From Paragonimus skrjabini miyazakii (Eukaryota > Platyhelminthes > Trematoda > Plagiorchiida > Troglotrematidae), in NCBI GenBank assembly GCA_014338405.1, contig JTDE01000130.1, forward strand, positions 215,642 through 279,641: a DNA stretch of 64,000 nucleotides. Direction: 5' to 3'. Under the pieces are notes generated by a model that was not told where the DNA came from, ran no database searches, and saw only the letters and a list, made by a program, of their open reading frames with translations. Of this stretch, positions 40,192-50,879 are shown piece by piece; within the stretch, counting starts at the first letter, position 1; the number at the start of each line of letters is the position of its first letter. Position numbers and translations under genes: made by a program.

Positions 40192-40773
40192 TTACGTTAT
40201 AAGATCGTTTGGTACACGTGTAATAAACTCACAAAACCAACAAGTTTGTTGTCGGCAATCCACTCGTACCTTTTGTTCATAGAATGTGATGGTTAACCTG
40301 AGAGTCAACTTGTTGATTTTATGACAACGATACCATGGGTAACCGTGCAGTGATAATTTCGCATACGCCTGCATTCTCATCCTAAAAGCATTGTTCAACT
40401 TAAACAAGCAAACAAAATGAATTCTCATTACAGAATTGTTTGTGAATTTTCTTGAAGGATACCTTGGTAACGTTCTCAACACAAAATGTCTGACGATTTT
40501 CAACAGGCTTACGTGAGACATGCACTTGATCACGTTTGCACCCTCACTGAGCAAACTGAGATAATCTGTAACTGTTTCCTCGATAGACAATAACTTTTGT
40601 TCACGTGGGCTAAAAAACACAATGTATGAAAATTGCATAAGTTGAAGGAAATTCCAGGAAAACCTTAATATATTTGCAGTTAACGAAAGTTTTCTGGACT
40701 TTTGCGGTATACAAAATTGAAACAATGGAGACCAGTGAAAAAAGTGTAGCTTCATTATTATAGGTACTGTCAA
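40192..40773 (-). other. Longest open frame in the window, 193 codons, unassigned
   Basis: A minus-strand Met-to-stop frame encodes 193 residues. The product is basic, rich in Leu, Phe, Ile and Cys, without a signal peptide followed by a mature domain, a convincing membrane topology or any motif I recognise. A short overlapping minus frame (40610-40810) and an antisense frame (40036-40296) also exist. By a rough estimate (about 6 percent stop codons per frame) a stop-free run of this length is unusual but not excluded in 64 kb. It could be a single-exon gene, a decayed coding sequence or chance. An identical copy at 44119-44700 lies in the duplicated block and should not be counted twice. Confidence 0.2.
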
Positions 40774-41304
40774 GATGTTCTAGCATAAGAAAAAATGCAA
40801 TAATATTCAAGTCAACATCTATTCCTTAGTGAATGATTCTAACGAGAAATTGGACTTTTAAAGGCAGTTGGATAGCCTAGTTTGAATTTTCCCAAAAGAA
40901 AACTTCTTAAAATAGTAACTTTTGTCTGTCCCACGAGTGATATCGGAATAAATGAATCAAATTAATGTTCACCATGAAATAAGTCGCAGATTGTAAATAA
41001 CTGAGGGTTGATCAGCAAACTGTTTGTAGTGGCTTGCTCCATTTTCTAACAACTGCTTCACAGCTTATGTAAAAAGATTTGTCAACAGTGATTTTCAGCA
41101 TAATTGACAAACGTTCATCGTTGGTTGTCGATTTGTCCATAACAGACAACGAATGAAGCCACCTGAAATAAATTGTCTGAGAGCACATGTCCTGCACGAT
41201 AATTCCTATTGAAGAAAAAGCAACAAGATAATTCATCTCCAAAATTGCAACAAACAAACTGAGTTTATTACTAATGAACAGTCGGAGATTCAGTTAACAT
41301 CATT

Positions 41305-41510
41305 TTGAACATCACCCACAATTAACCGCAGCTGTCGTATTCCCATAGACATTCCCGTCAGCACCTTTTGAAAAGAAGCACTAGACTCGAGTTTCGCCCA
41401 TTTTATAGCTTGTGAGTAGTGCATATCCTTGCCACGGCCGGGACTAGAACTTCGGTCACACTTTCATGAGGCAGCTTTGTTGACCATCCTGCCATTGACT
41501 TCAAATTAGA
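41305..41510 (-). repeat. tRNA-derived SINE (copy B, minus strand)
   Basis: Read on the minus strand it follows copy A closely: GTCAATGGCAGGATGGTCAA (A-box area), CCTCATGAAAGTGTGAC, TTCTAGTCCCGGCCGTGG (B-box area), ATATGCACTACTCAC, GCGAAACTCGAGTCTAG, TGCTTCTTTTC, GGGAATGTCTATGGGAATAC and CAGCTGCGGTTAATTGTG, ending at GATGTTCAA. It is nearly full length and, with copy A, the best copy for a consensus. It lies head-to-head with copy C. Confidence 0.85.
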
Positions 41511-41571
41511 AACGACCGAATGTGAGGTCAATGGCATAGTGATCAACAAAACTGCCGCCTGAAAGTGTGAC
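41455..41571. repeat. Inverted repeat from two head-to-head SINEs
   Basis: The left arm 41455-41500 (starting GTCACACTTTCATGAGGCAG) pairs with the right arm 41526-41571 (ending CGCCTGAAAGTGTGAC) across a 25-base spacer with a handful of mismatches. The arms are the 5' tRNA-like ends of SINE copies B (minus) and C (plus). A transcript through the site could fold into a stem of about 46 bp. The same structure appears at 45382-45498 in the duplicated block. Confidence 0.85.
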
Positions 41572-41590
41572 TGTTTGACTCACTTTTCTT
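41518..41590 (+). repeat. 5' head of the tRNA-derived SINE (copy C)
   Basis: CCGAATGTGAGGTCAATGGC aligns with CCCAATATAAGGTCAATGGC at the start of copy A. The A-box area CATAGTGATCAAC, CTGCCGCCTGAAAGTGTGAC and the B-box-like GTTTGACTCAC follow. Downstream similarity fades after about 41590. A weak resemblance to the body (GCTTCT...TTTTCGGAC) continues to about 41650. The element is 3'-truncated or decayed. Confidence 0.7.
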
Positions 41591-42350
41591 GAAGAATCAA
41601 CGAAAACTGTGCAAGGCTTCTATTAGTGTGCTTTTCGGACATTTGCCGTAATTTTCATACTACTATCTACGTAGTGTTAATCACCATTTCCTTAACTGAC
41701 GCGCCTTCATTTGCTGATAGACTGAAGACAACCAGCAGCTCTAAAGTTGGCTTACTAACAAACAAGCTTCAACCACATTCCCTGAGGTGATCAGGAACGG
41801 CTTTCTCAGAATTGGTCTGAGTGACTATCAGCTAGTGGTCAGTATGCCGTGTGCATGAAATCTATGTTCACTATTAGTCAACCTTTGGCTATGAGGACAT
41901 TTTATTGTTTTGTTGATTTTCTCGCCCAACTACATGGTTTCGTGACAGCACCTGATAAGGTTCTACGATATACCAAACTATTTCATCCCTATTAAAGAAA
42001 CATAATCACCAACACTTAGTCACGCTGGTCGATATTCACGTGATATCCAGTCACACGATATGTGTATTTCCGAACACATATTTGACAATATAAAAATAAC
42101 AGAAAAGACTTAGTAAGAGCAAAGTGCAAAATTTATTTCCAAATGTGTTAATTATCCCGAAAATTCAAAGTTCTAAATTAATAGCCCAACATATCACTAA
42201 AAAGATCCCTCATGCTTTTAGAGTTCAATGTCACCTTGGATAATCAGGCTCCATATATGCTGGCTTGAAGACCAGTTTGATCATTAAGATTCATCTATCT
42301 GTTCAAGTGGATTGCCTAAATCTGTCAAGTGAATTGGCTAAATTACCCTC

Positions 42351-42445
42351 ACCAACAAACTAGTCCGGAATCAATTGCTATGGTGAGACATCCAGACCGA
42401 ATTAGTAAACAATTTCCGCCCGTTCAGCCTGCTCACATGATTAAC
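42351..42445. repeat. 95-base direct repeat, first occurrence
   Basis: This segment, from ACCAACAAACTAG to CACATGATTAAC, is repeated exactly at 42529-42623, 178 bases downstream, ending at the gap. In copy 2 of the large block the equivalent position (46278-46372) is followed by unique sequence with no second occurrence. Confidence 0.97.
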
Positions 42446-42528
42446 TGGTGTGTCATTATTTGTCTACTCCATTAAGTATCACGTGAACAGGTGGCTCATG
42501 GCTAACTATCAGTGTTCGTAACTAAATG

Positions 42529-42623
42529 ACCAACAAACTAGTCCGGAATCAATTGCTATGGTGAGACATCCAGACCGAATTAGTAAACAATTTCCGCCCG
42601 TTCAGCCTGCTCACATGATTAAC
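42529..42623. repeat. 95-base direct repeat, second occurrence at the contig end
   Basis: Exact repeat of 42351-42445, cut off by the N gap. The switch back to the earlier sequence happens at ACCAA, shared by the downstream sequence (ACCAAAAAAT in copy 2) and the repeat start (ACCAACAAAC). It could be a real 178-base tandem duplication on one haplotype or a chimeric read at the contig end. Confidence 0.97.
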
Positions 42624-42723
42624 NNNNNNNNNNNNNNNNNNNNNNNNNNNNNNNNNNNNNNNNNNNNNNNNNNNNNNNNNNNNNNNNNNNNNNNNNNNNN
42701 NNNNNNNNNNNNNNNNNNNNNNN
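42624..42723. other. Assembly gap of 100 N
   Basis: Exactly 100 ambiguous bases, the conventional placeholder for a gap of unknown size. Any open frame reading through it is an artefact. Confidence 1.
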
Positions 42724-44118
42724 TGCAACAAAGGCAGACCTCAAAGGTGCGTTACAACAACAGACCTCAGGTGCTCTTCATAATTTTTAAGACAGCAGGA
42801 TGCTCGTTCGGGATGAATGACATACCAACTGTCAATTAGGAGGTGTTCAGATCACAACAACCACATCCACCAATAACTTCCAGTATATTGCACTCATTCT
42901 TGCGGTCGTTCTGTCGTGGCGATCGCTTCACATATTTCAATCAATGGTTGATTGTGAGTGAGTTTATATTACCTTTTGATGATGACATTGGTTACACGTA
43001 AAAAACAGACATTTTGTGATGTGCGGAGGTAAAATGGTGTGTAAGGAACCAAATGGTCACTCACGGTGGTTATAAATACCGAAACTGTAAGAAAACGCGA
43101 ATAATGATAGGCTTATTAGTTTTTGATTGATGCGATCGATAAAAGTTTCCAAACCCTACGGAATAAGTCCGTTCATGAAATGACAATCACGTGTTTGAGT
43201 ATGTCAGCATTTGACTGTGAATTACGCATCTGTGCATGAAAAACAAAATAATCCGCGCGAAAATCCAGTCGAAACTGTCCACATCGGTGGTTAATTCCGA
43301 GACAACAGTTGCTCATCATAGTTGCAAGTGATCGGTTCATGGTGGTTTCTGATTTAAAGTTATATACTGTATGAAAAATTTTTCCCCAAAACCTGTTGCA
43401 AACGTTTAGCTAGAAATACAGAAGACAATTTTACGCGGTAACTGAAACTCCGCGAGTTAAAGTGCTAACATGTTGCAAGTAATTGACAGTATGTTTTGAC
43501 TGAAAGCTGGTTATGATCGAAAGCGTTTCCTCATATAAGAAATGAAAACAAGAAAATCGTTGCCCAGATCAAGTCCACTTGGGATAAACCGTTTCCGGTA
43601 ATGTAGGTTTCCTAGTCCCTAAATGAACTCACGAAATGTAACATATATGTTGATCTGAGTTGCCTTATTAAGTGACTTGTAAAAGAACAATAAGTCAGTT
43701 GTGAATAAACGTCATAAGTTCAGTTACACTCCCAATGATTGATCGTTAACAGCATTTAGAATTAATACTCGGCTCGAAGTTGATTGGTTATATGTCTCCA
43801 TAACCTCAATTCACCGGAAAATCATACACAATTTTAAATGAATCTTTTTCCTGTGATGGCGACTGACCGTAGTCACTATCGAGACTGGTACAAGCTATCG
43901 ATTTACATGATGGCAGTATCTGCCGTTGAGGTTTCCTACAGTTGTTGTAAATTAATCATTAATTGTCCCAATTATCACCTGACAGGGTACATCAGTCTGT
44001 TTTCATAGTGCACGTATCCATCCCGTTCTCAACCATGTCCTCATCAAAACTGTCCAGGTGGGAACAATGCAGTCCAGAGTATTCTTTATGCCGACTACTT
44101 CTACAGCTGCTACCTAAA

Positions 44119-44700
44119 TTACGTTATAAGATCGTTTGGTACACGTGTAATAAACTCACAAAACCAACAAGTTTGTTGTCGGCAATCCACTCGTACCTTT
44201 TGTTCATAGAATGTGATGGTTAACCTGAGAGTCAACTTGTTGATTTTATGACAACGATACCATGGGTAACCGTGCAGTGATAATTTCGCATACGCCTGCA
44301 TTCTCATCCTAAAAGCATTGTTCAACTTAAACAAGCAAACAAAATGAATTCTCATTACAGAATTGTTTGTGAATTTTCTTGAAGGATACCTTGGTAACGT
44401 TCTCAACACAAAATGTCTGACGATTTTCAACAGGCTTACGTGAGACATGCACTTGATCACGTTTGCACCCTCACTGAGCAAACTGAGATAATCTGTAACT
44501 GTTTCCTCGATAGACAATAACTTTTGTTCACGTGGGCTAAAAAACACAATGTATGAAAATTGCATAAGTTGAAGGAAATTCCAGGAAAACCTTAATATAT
44601 TTGCAGTTAACGAAAGTTTTCTGGACTTTTGCGGTATACAAAATTGAAACAATGGAGACCAGTGAAAAAAGTGTAGCTTCATTATTATAGGTACTGTCAA
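44119..44700 (-). other. Second copy of the 193-codon open frame
   Basis: Translation is identical to that of 40192-40773 because the whole block is repeated. It is probably an assembly duplicate and not a paralogue. Confidence 0.2.
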
Positions 44701-45231
44701 GATGTTCTAGCATAAGAAAAAATGCAATAATATTCAAGTCAACATCTATTCCTTAGTGAATGATTCTAACGAGAAATTGGACTTTTAAAGGCAGTTGGAT
44801 AGCCTAGTTTGAATTTTCCCAAAAGAAAACTTCTTAAAATAGTAACTTTTGTCTGTCCCACGAGTGATATCGGAATAAATGAATCAAATTAATGTTCACC
44901 ATGAAATAAGTCGCAGATTGTAAATAACTGAGGGTTGATCAGCAAACTGTTTGTAGTGGCTTGCTCCATTTTCTAACAACTGCTTCACAGCTTATGTAAA
45001 AAGATTTGTCAACAGTGATTTTCAGCATAATTGACAAACGTTCATCGTTGGTTGTCGATTTGTCCATAACAGACAACGAATGAAGCCACCTGAAATAAAT
45101 TGTCTGAGAGCACATGTCCTGCACGATAATTCCTATTGAAGAAAAAGCAACAAGATAATTCATCTCCAAAATTGCAACAAACAAACTGAGTTTATTACTA
45201 ATGAACAGTCGGAGATTCAGTTAACATCATT

Positions 45232-45437
45232 TTGAACATCACCCACAATTAACCGCAGCTGTCGTATTCCCATAGACATTCCCGTCAGCACCTTTTGAAA
45301 AGAAGCACTAGACTCGAGTTTCGCCCATTTTATAGCTTGTGAGTAGTGCATATCCTTGCCACGGCCGGGACTAGAACTTCGGTCACACTTTCATGAGGCA
45401 GCTTTGTTGACCATCCTGCCATTGACTTCAAATTAGA
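45232..45437 (-). repeat. SINE copy B repeated in block copy 2
   Basis: Same sequence as 41305-41510, displaced by 3927 bases. It is not an independent insertion. Confidence 0.85.
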
Positions 45438-45444
45438 AACGACC

Positions 45445-45517
45445 GAATGTGAGGTCAATGGCATAGTGATCAACAAAACTGCCGCCTGAAAGTGTGACTG
45501 TTTGACTCACTTTTCTT
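45445..45517 (+). repeat. SINE copy C repeated in block copy 2
   Basis: Same sequence as 41518-41590, displaced by 3927 bases. It forms the same head-to-head inverted repeat with its neighbour. Confidence 0.7.
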
Positions 45518-46462
45518 GAAGAATCAACGAAAACTGTGCAAGGCTTCTATTAGTGTGCTTTTCGGACATTTGCCGTAATTTTCATACTACTATCTACGTA
45601 GTGTTAATCACCATTTCCTTAACTGACGCGCCTTCATTTGCTGATAGACTGAAGACAACCAGCAGCTCTAAAGTTGGCTTACTAACAAACAAGCTTCAAC
45701 CACATTCCCTGAGGTGATCAGGAACGGCTTTCTCAGAATTGGTCTGAGTGACTATCAGCTAGTGGTCAGTATGCCGTGTGCATGAAATCTATGTTCACTA
45801 TTAGTCAACCTTTGGCTATGAGGACATTTTATTGTTTTGTTGATTTTCTCGCCCAACTACATGGTTTCGTGACAGCACCTGATAAGGTTCTACGATATAC
45901 CAAACTATTTCATCCCTATTAAAGAAACATAATCACCAACACTTAGTCACGCTGGTCGATATTCACGTGATATCCAGTCACACGATATGTGTATTTCCGA
46001 ACACATATTTGACAATATAAAAATAACAGAAAAGACTTAGTAAGAGCAAAGTGCAAAATTTATTTCCAAATGTGTTAATTATCCCGAAAATTCAAAGTTC
46101 TAAATTAATAGCCCAACATATCACTAAAAAGATCCCTCATGCTTTTAGAGTTCAATGTCACCTTGGATAATCAGGCTCCATATATGCTGGCTTGAAGACC
46201 AGTTTGATCATTAAGATTCATCTATCTGTTCAAGTGGATTGCCTAAATCTGTCAAGTGAATTGGCTAAATTACCCTCACCAACAAACTAGTCCGGAATCA
46301 ATTGCTATGGTGAGACATCCAGACCGAATTAGTAAACAATTTCCGCCCGTTCAGCCTGCTCACATGATTAACTGGTGTGTCATTATTTGTCTACTCCATT
46401 AAGTATCACGTGAACAGGTGGCTCATGGCTAACTATCAAAGTGTTCGTAACTAAATGACCAA

Positions 46463-48054
46463 AAAATACTGTGATGACCACGCTACACTGAAACAGATTT
46501 CAGACTGATTTCGGCGAAAATATCGTCTGGCTGTAATTGTATTAAAGTGTGCAAAAAATGTATGTGTACATCCCTCAAAAAGAAATGCACAAACTGTGAA
46601 CTCTAAAACACGGTCAGAACTGTCACGCACAACAGAATTACTAACTAATGGTATCTGAGAGACATGTTACACTGTGTTTTGTCAAACGTCGACGAAAATA
46701 TCAACATAACAGTAAGTTTAGAAATATTTATCCATTTTATCCCGTTTTTGTATTAAAATGCTGTACTGGCTCATAGCCTTAGGTTAAACCTAATGAAACA
46801 CCCTCAGTGTTTCAATCACCGCATATATGATCATCAAACCTTGCATTTTCATGCACGCACACATCTTACCACTAAGGCCCAAGGTCATATAGACCGACAA
46901 CTACGAGCTAACGTGTGAGCCAACAATCGTCGTCCAGGCAGCACAAATGATCTCGGCCGAGCATTTCTCACCTTCAGTCGTTGTGTTTGTCAGTACCATA
47001 CGCACACGGCTAAAAACATCAATTACCGATTAGCCTCTCACAGTGACCAAGATCAAAAAATGTCTGAGCAACCACGTCATCACAATTAGCTCAATCTGCA
47101 CCGTGTGTGGTTCCACTCATTCACTACGTATCCATTTGAAACACGAAGGAATAAAACCAGGTGGCGTGTGAGTGAAGGCTTTTTTGACCTAAGCAGCCAA
47201 TTTCGGTTAACCACGTGGTAGTCTGGCATGAGAGTGGACCTTTCGAGAACATAAATAGGGAGACACAAGTGGTAAAATCGAAGCCATAAAGAAACGTAGT
47301 AAAAATAGACATTGAGAAGTAGTCAAATGTAGATGTACATATAAATACACTCGAGAGAATTGAAAGGAAGAGTAAACGTTTATTGTTGGATCAAAAGCCT
47401 TACAAAAACTTCTTCACAAAACGTACAAATAAGGCTGACAAAAGGAACTAGTAGAAGGCCACCATGGCCAAGCCTTCCGAAAAAGTGAGCAGGTGGACTA
47501 CAGAATGATGGATACGTTGGTTTATGCGAGCGAAGAAAGATGGTATAACGGATGCAACATGCATTAACATCGCACCTAAACACACGTGCATTTAATGAGT
47601 GATCCTCGTGCGCGTTAACCGGCAACCATGTGATACACACTCAAGCAAACGACAAAACTCACGGACGCATAAGACGAAAACAACTTTAAAGGCCACGTCT
47701 TGAAAGACGAACGTTTCAACAACACACAAAGGCAATATATAAGACGGCGTGATCTACACCAAAATCCTACTGCTCCACACACCATCAAAACGACCTGCCT
47801 ACTCAGCATTCTTGACAAACCTTGTCTATCTGGATACTGTTATAAACAATTTATCAGCCCGAATATTATCTAATACTGTACGTGAGTCCAACCAGACTTG
47901 TCTATTTCCCATCGTTTCTAAGAATGTACCCAAACCACTTTTGTGTATCAACCCGCAACCATATACTCTATTTTAATTAGTGGTAGTTGTAGGGCTTGGC
48001 TATTTATAAATAGCCTCATGACCTACACTGAAAAGTTTAATCCAGCTTCAACAA
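46463..48054. other. Unique sequence right of the duplicated block
   Basis: No recognised gene. Small frames at 47086-47312 and 47380-47818 (minus) and 47749-48125 (plus) have no known motif. Composition is slightly less AT-rich than the preceding kilobases. Confidence 0.5.
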
Positions 48055-48381
48055 TCAAACCTGGCCTGTTACGGTTGGAGCAGTATAACCCAGTTTTCTC
48101 GGTGCATAGAAGTCGGGGCATATAGTGAATTTGCGTGTCAAACAAGAGGAGCTATCCAAAAACATTTTTGGAGACTTAACGAAAGGCTTGCTTAAATTGT
48201 ATTCCTCTCCCGATATTTTGTCAGTTCGATTGAAATTGTGGCGTTTGCGGTAGCTTCCGGGCATTATTCTAAATTGAAGTAAGTCCAACAATCTCCCCAT
48301 ACTCTTTATATCCACTTCTAGGACTACCATTCCAATTTCTCGCTCATTTATTTGTTTGGCGATGACGGTCAACATCGCCAT
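48055..48381 (-). other. Unassigned minus-strand open frame, 108 codons
   Basis: The product is soluble-looking and mixed-charge, with an N-terminal segment MAMLTVIAKQINEREIGMVV that could form a strand-helix unit and a basic centre (SYRKRHNFNRTDK). I do not recognise a family. The ATG has an in-frame stop two codons upstream, so it would be a true start or chance. It lies in a 2.8 kb zone with three other protein-like minus frames, which is the only reason it is listed. Confidence 0.15.
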
Positions 48382-48682
48382 AGTTCAAAGATACCCTACA
48401 ATGGGAAAACCATGCTTCTTAGCCATGTTAACATTCCATCTTGTAGTAACTTGTTGTCGATATCTTCGTCTGACAACATCGCGTGAAGTATTTCTCCCGT
48501 CACCCTTTGACAGAAATATTCATTACGACAACTTCATTATTGGATGGTCCTGACGGTTCTATATATTCGTGATTGGCCGTCCCAATTCATAGGAGATCAA
48601 GAGTTCCGGTCTCTCAGCAACTGGCTGTTAAACAGCCTGATGCCAAAAACACGATTAAACTTCGCATGTAACATTAATCGAC

Positions 48683-48735
48683 TGTGGCGCAGTGGGGCTC
48701 TACACATCGCAACATTTATTAGTTCAATAAACGTC
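48683..48735 (+). repeat. Possible SINE head (A-box match)
   Basis: TGTGGCGCAGTGGGG is an excellent tRNA A box, nearly the same as TGGCGCAGTGGTAAAC of SINE copy A. About 36 bases later TAGTTCAATAAAC is a poor B box. No body similarity was seen. If real, it explains the overlapping plus-strand frame (48544-48819) as non-coding. Confidence 0.2.
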
Positions 48736-48805
48736 AACTTTCATAAAACGATTTTCCATCACGCATTGTTGCAGACTGCTACAATTAGCCAAAGTAGTTT
48801 AGTTG

Positions 48806-49093
48806 TTAGAGGTTTGTAGGCAATCGCACATTCACTTCGGTTAGCTTCATTACGTACTCAGTTAGCGGCTTTAATTTAGTGAAAGACTTCATTCCAAGTG
48901 AGAAACGACAAATTTCTGAAATGACTGGATAATAGTTTACATCAGTTGTATAAATTAATCTTACTTTGCCTGGGAATAGTTGCAAGTTTTCTAACCAGCC
49001 TGATTTAGCTACCAGACGAATTGTTAGAAGGCCAGATCTACTGAACGTAGGCATATCATCACCAACAGGTATCACCACCTCGAGTTCTTGCAA
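48806..49093 (-). other. Unassigned minus-strand open frame, 95 codons
   Basis: The translation looks like part of a folded protein: alternating hydrophobic and polar residues with likely strands (QELEVVIPVGDD, GLLTIRLVAKSG, GKVRLIYTTD) and a final amphipathic helix-like segment. The frame is open upstream of the first Met for several codons, so it could be an internal or terminal exon. No family recognised and no convincing splice sites. Confidence 0.18.
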
Positions 49094-50258
49094 TGGCTGC
49101 TTCAGTCACGAAAACACCTCACAAGAAATGCACTATTAATCTGGGCAGCTGATTCAGCTGCATTCAGAAAAACCGTACATGACCAAAACTGTCCTAGTGC
49201 GTAGGAGCTTTCGGAAAAATCAAGTAAGTAGTGGACCAAGCCGTATATCTAACGTACTTCAATCCAACTGTAGAGATGGTGATCGCTAATAATACCATAA
49301 CCTGCGAGATTAGAACGGTAGTCCTTCATATTATTCCTAGAGGAACGGGGAAGGTAGTTGTACATACTACAAGCTTGCTAAGATCTAGTGAACTGGAGAC
49401 CAATTAGTGTGAAAAAAACGGTTCGGTGTACTTGCTTTTGTTTTTAAGAAATTTCACAAAACTATAGGTTGTCGGAAGCTCACGTTGATTCTTCTAAAGA
49501 CGGTCAGTTATTTTTACATGCAGACTGTAATGCACCTAATTTAAGCTGATAGCCCTTACCTGTTAGGTTGATCGCTTCTAAACTCATATATTATAGTTGC
49601 AACAGCAGCTAATTTAGAACCACAGTACTGTTGCCTTCGTTCGTTGTTAGACTGGTAAGTCTAGTAGCTAATCAAGAAGATTTTAGGAACTTGACATCCA
49701 TAAACCCGAAGTGAGTTGTTTCACTTTTCAGAACTTCCTTTGCACCGTATTCATTAGACAGGAGATTGGTCTATCAAACGTGTAAACCAGAATATCAAAA
49801 CAATTCCGTTCTGCTCATCCTCGAACCAATTGACCAAACACGGTGGTTCACATCTAGACACTCCGGATATTCGGCATACATTCGACAAAATCCCGGTTCA
49901 CTTATCTCTTAGCTGCAGACGAACCATCAAAGTATGAGCCTTTACCAAGAATATTTCCGTGCGATCGATCACACATCAACACTGAGTACGAAGGTTCTTT
50001 TACTGGGCATCACTTGTTAGTCGCTATGGACATATGAAACGATTGATCGGTAGTTGTGATGACCATTCAGCCAAACCAAATCTACGGACAAACTTGTTCA
50101 GAATAATATCGATAAATTCACTTCGGACCCAAGCGGATTTGAATGACGTCAGTAAAACGTTCACCATATAGGAGCGTCCGAAAACATTTCGCTTCATCTA
50201 TTGGCTGAATGTCTGTAGATATCTGCTAACGTCATCTTGTTAAAAACAACTGGCGAAG

Positions 50259-50447
50259 TTACTGTCGGATCTGTTGAAGTTCTTCTGGTACGTTTGTCGT
50301 CTTTTGTCTTGTATGATGCGGAACGATGAATCCGTTGAGGTATGTTTGGTTTGTTTGTAGAAAGTCGATCGTTAATTTGCCTTTGTTTGCCTTTGCTGTG
50401 TGCAGTGAACGATCATGATGACCGTTGTACCATAACTGCGCATACAT
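50259..50447 (-). other. Unassigned minus-strand open frame, 62 codons
   Basis: A short polar product rich in His, Gln, Thr and Asn. It starts 27 bases after the stop of the frame at 50475-50849 on the same strand, in a different reading frame. No motif recognised. It may be chance. Confidence 0.1.
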
Positions 50448-50474
50448 TGTTTACTTCCTTCCTTCTTGTGACTA

Positions 50475-50849
50475 TCATTGGTTATCCGTTAAAACTTCCT
50501 TCTTGGTATTGTTTGACACATTCTCATCTTCATCTGTACCCAACTGTTTTAATGAGGTTGTTTCATGTTGACTGGTGGCTGTTTCTGAACATGTGCTTAG
50601 TTGCTCAATGTTGAACTCTTTTGCTGGACAATTTGTGTACCCGGTTGATTCACATTCAGGTACCTTAATTGCAATTTTATTAAACAGTAACGTATAAATT
50701 CCAATCCCTTTTGATCGTCTTTTCTGACGTCTTCCGAAATTGTAACACACACCTGTAATCTTTGTCGTATGAATAAGCATTATTTGAATTATCGAATACG
50801 CGTTACTGAGTGAATTACCCAAAGTCACCAGAAGCGATTTGCCAGTCAC
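50475..50849 (-). other. Unassigned minus-strand open frame, 124 codons
   Basis: The N-terminal half is hydrophobic then basic (FGRRQKRRSKG at about residues 38-48). The C-terminal half is polar and acidic (TSLKQLGTDEDENVSNNTKKE), as in the disordered tail of a real protein. A minus-strand ATTACAG|G resembling a splice acceptor precedes the basic segment, so the coding part, if any, could start there. Length alone is within chance expectation for the window. Confidence 0.18.
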
Positions 50850-50879
50850 GTCGAAATGTCAATTCAGTCATTTTGATGG

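Larger units (their letters stand above)
38797..42533. repeat. Duplicated block, copy 1 (3.74 kb)
   Basis: Offset by 3927 bases, this segment recurs at 42724-46462. Every stretch compared by eye is identical except a 2-base indel near the right end (CTATCAGTG at about 42508 versus CTATCAAAGTG in copy 2). Open frames inside translate identically in both copies. Copy 2 begins on the first base after the N gap, and copy 1 ends 90 bases before the gap. That arrangement is typical of two overlapping contigs or haplotigs placed in tandem, so I regard it as probable assembly redundancy and not a biological tandem duplication. Confidence 0.97.
42724..46462. repeat. Duplicated block, copy 2 (3.74 kb)
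   Basis: Second copy of 38797-42533, beginning on the first base after the Ns and diverging at ACCAA|AAAAT near 46462, after which sequence is unique. It carries the same contents: the 193-codon minus frame at 44119-44700 and the SINE pair at 45232-45517. Copy 2 is the version that continues into unique flanking DNA, so it is the better representation of the right-hand junction. Confidence 0.97.

Noticed and set aside
42549..42839. Open frames running through the N gap on both strands
   Set aside because: About a third of their codons are unknown bases. They exist only because N is not a stop.
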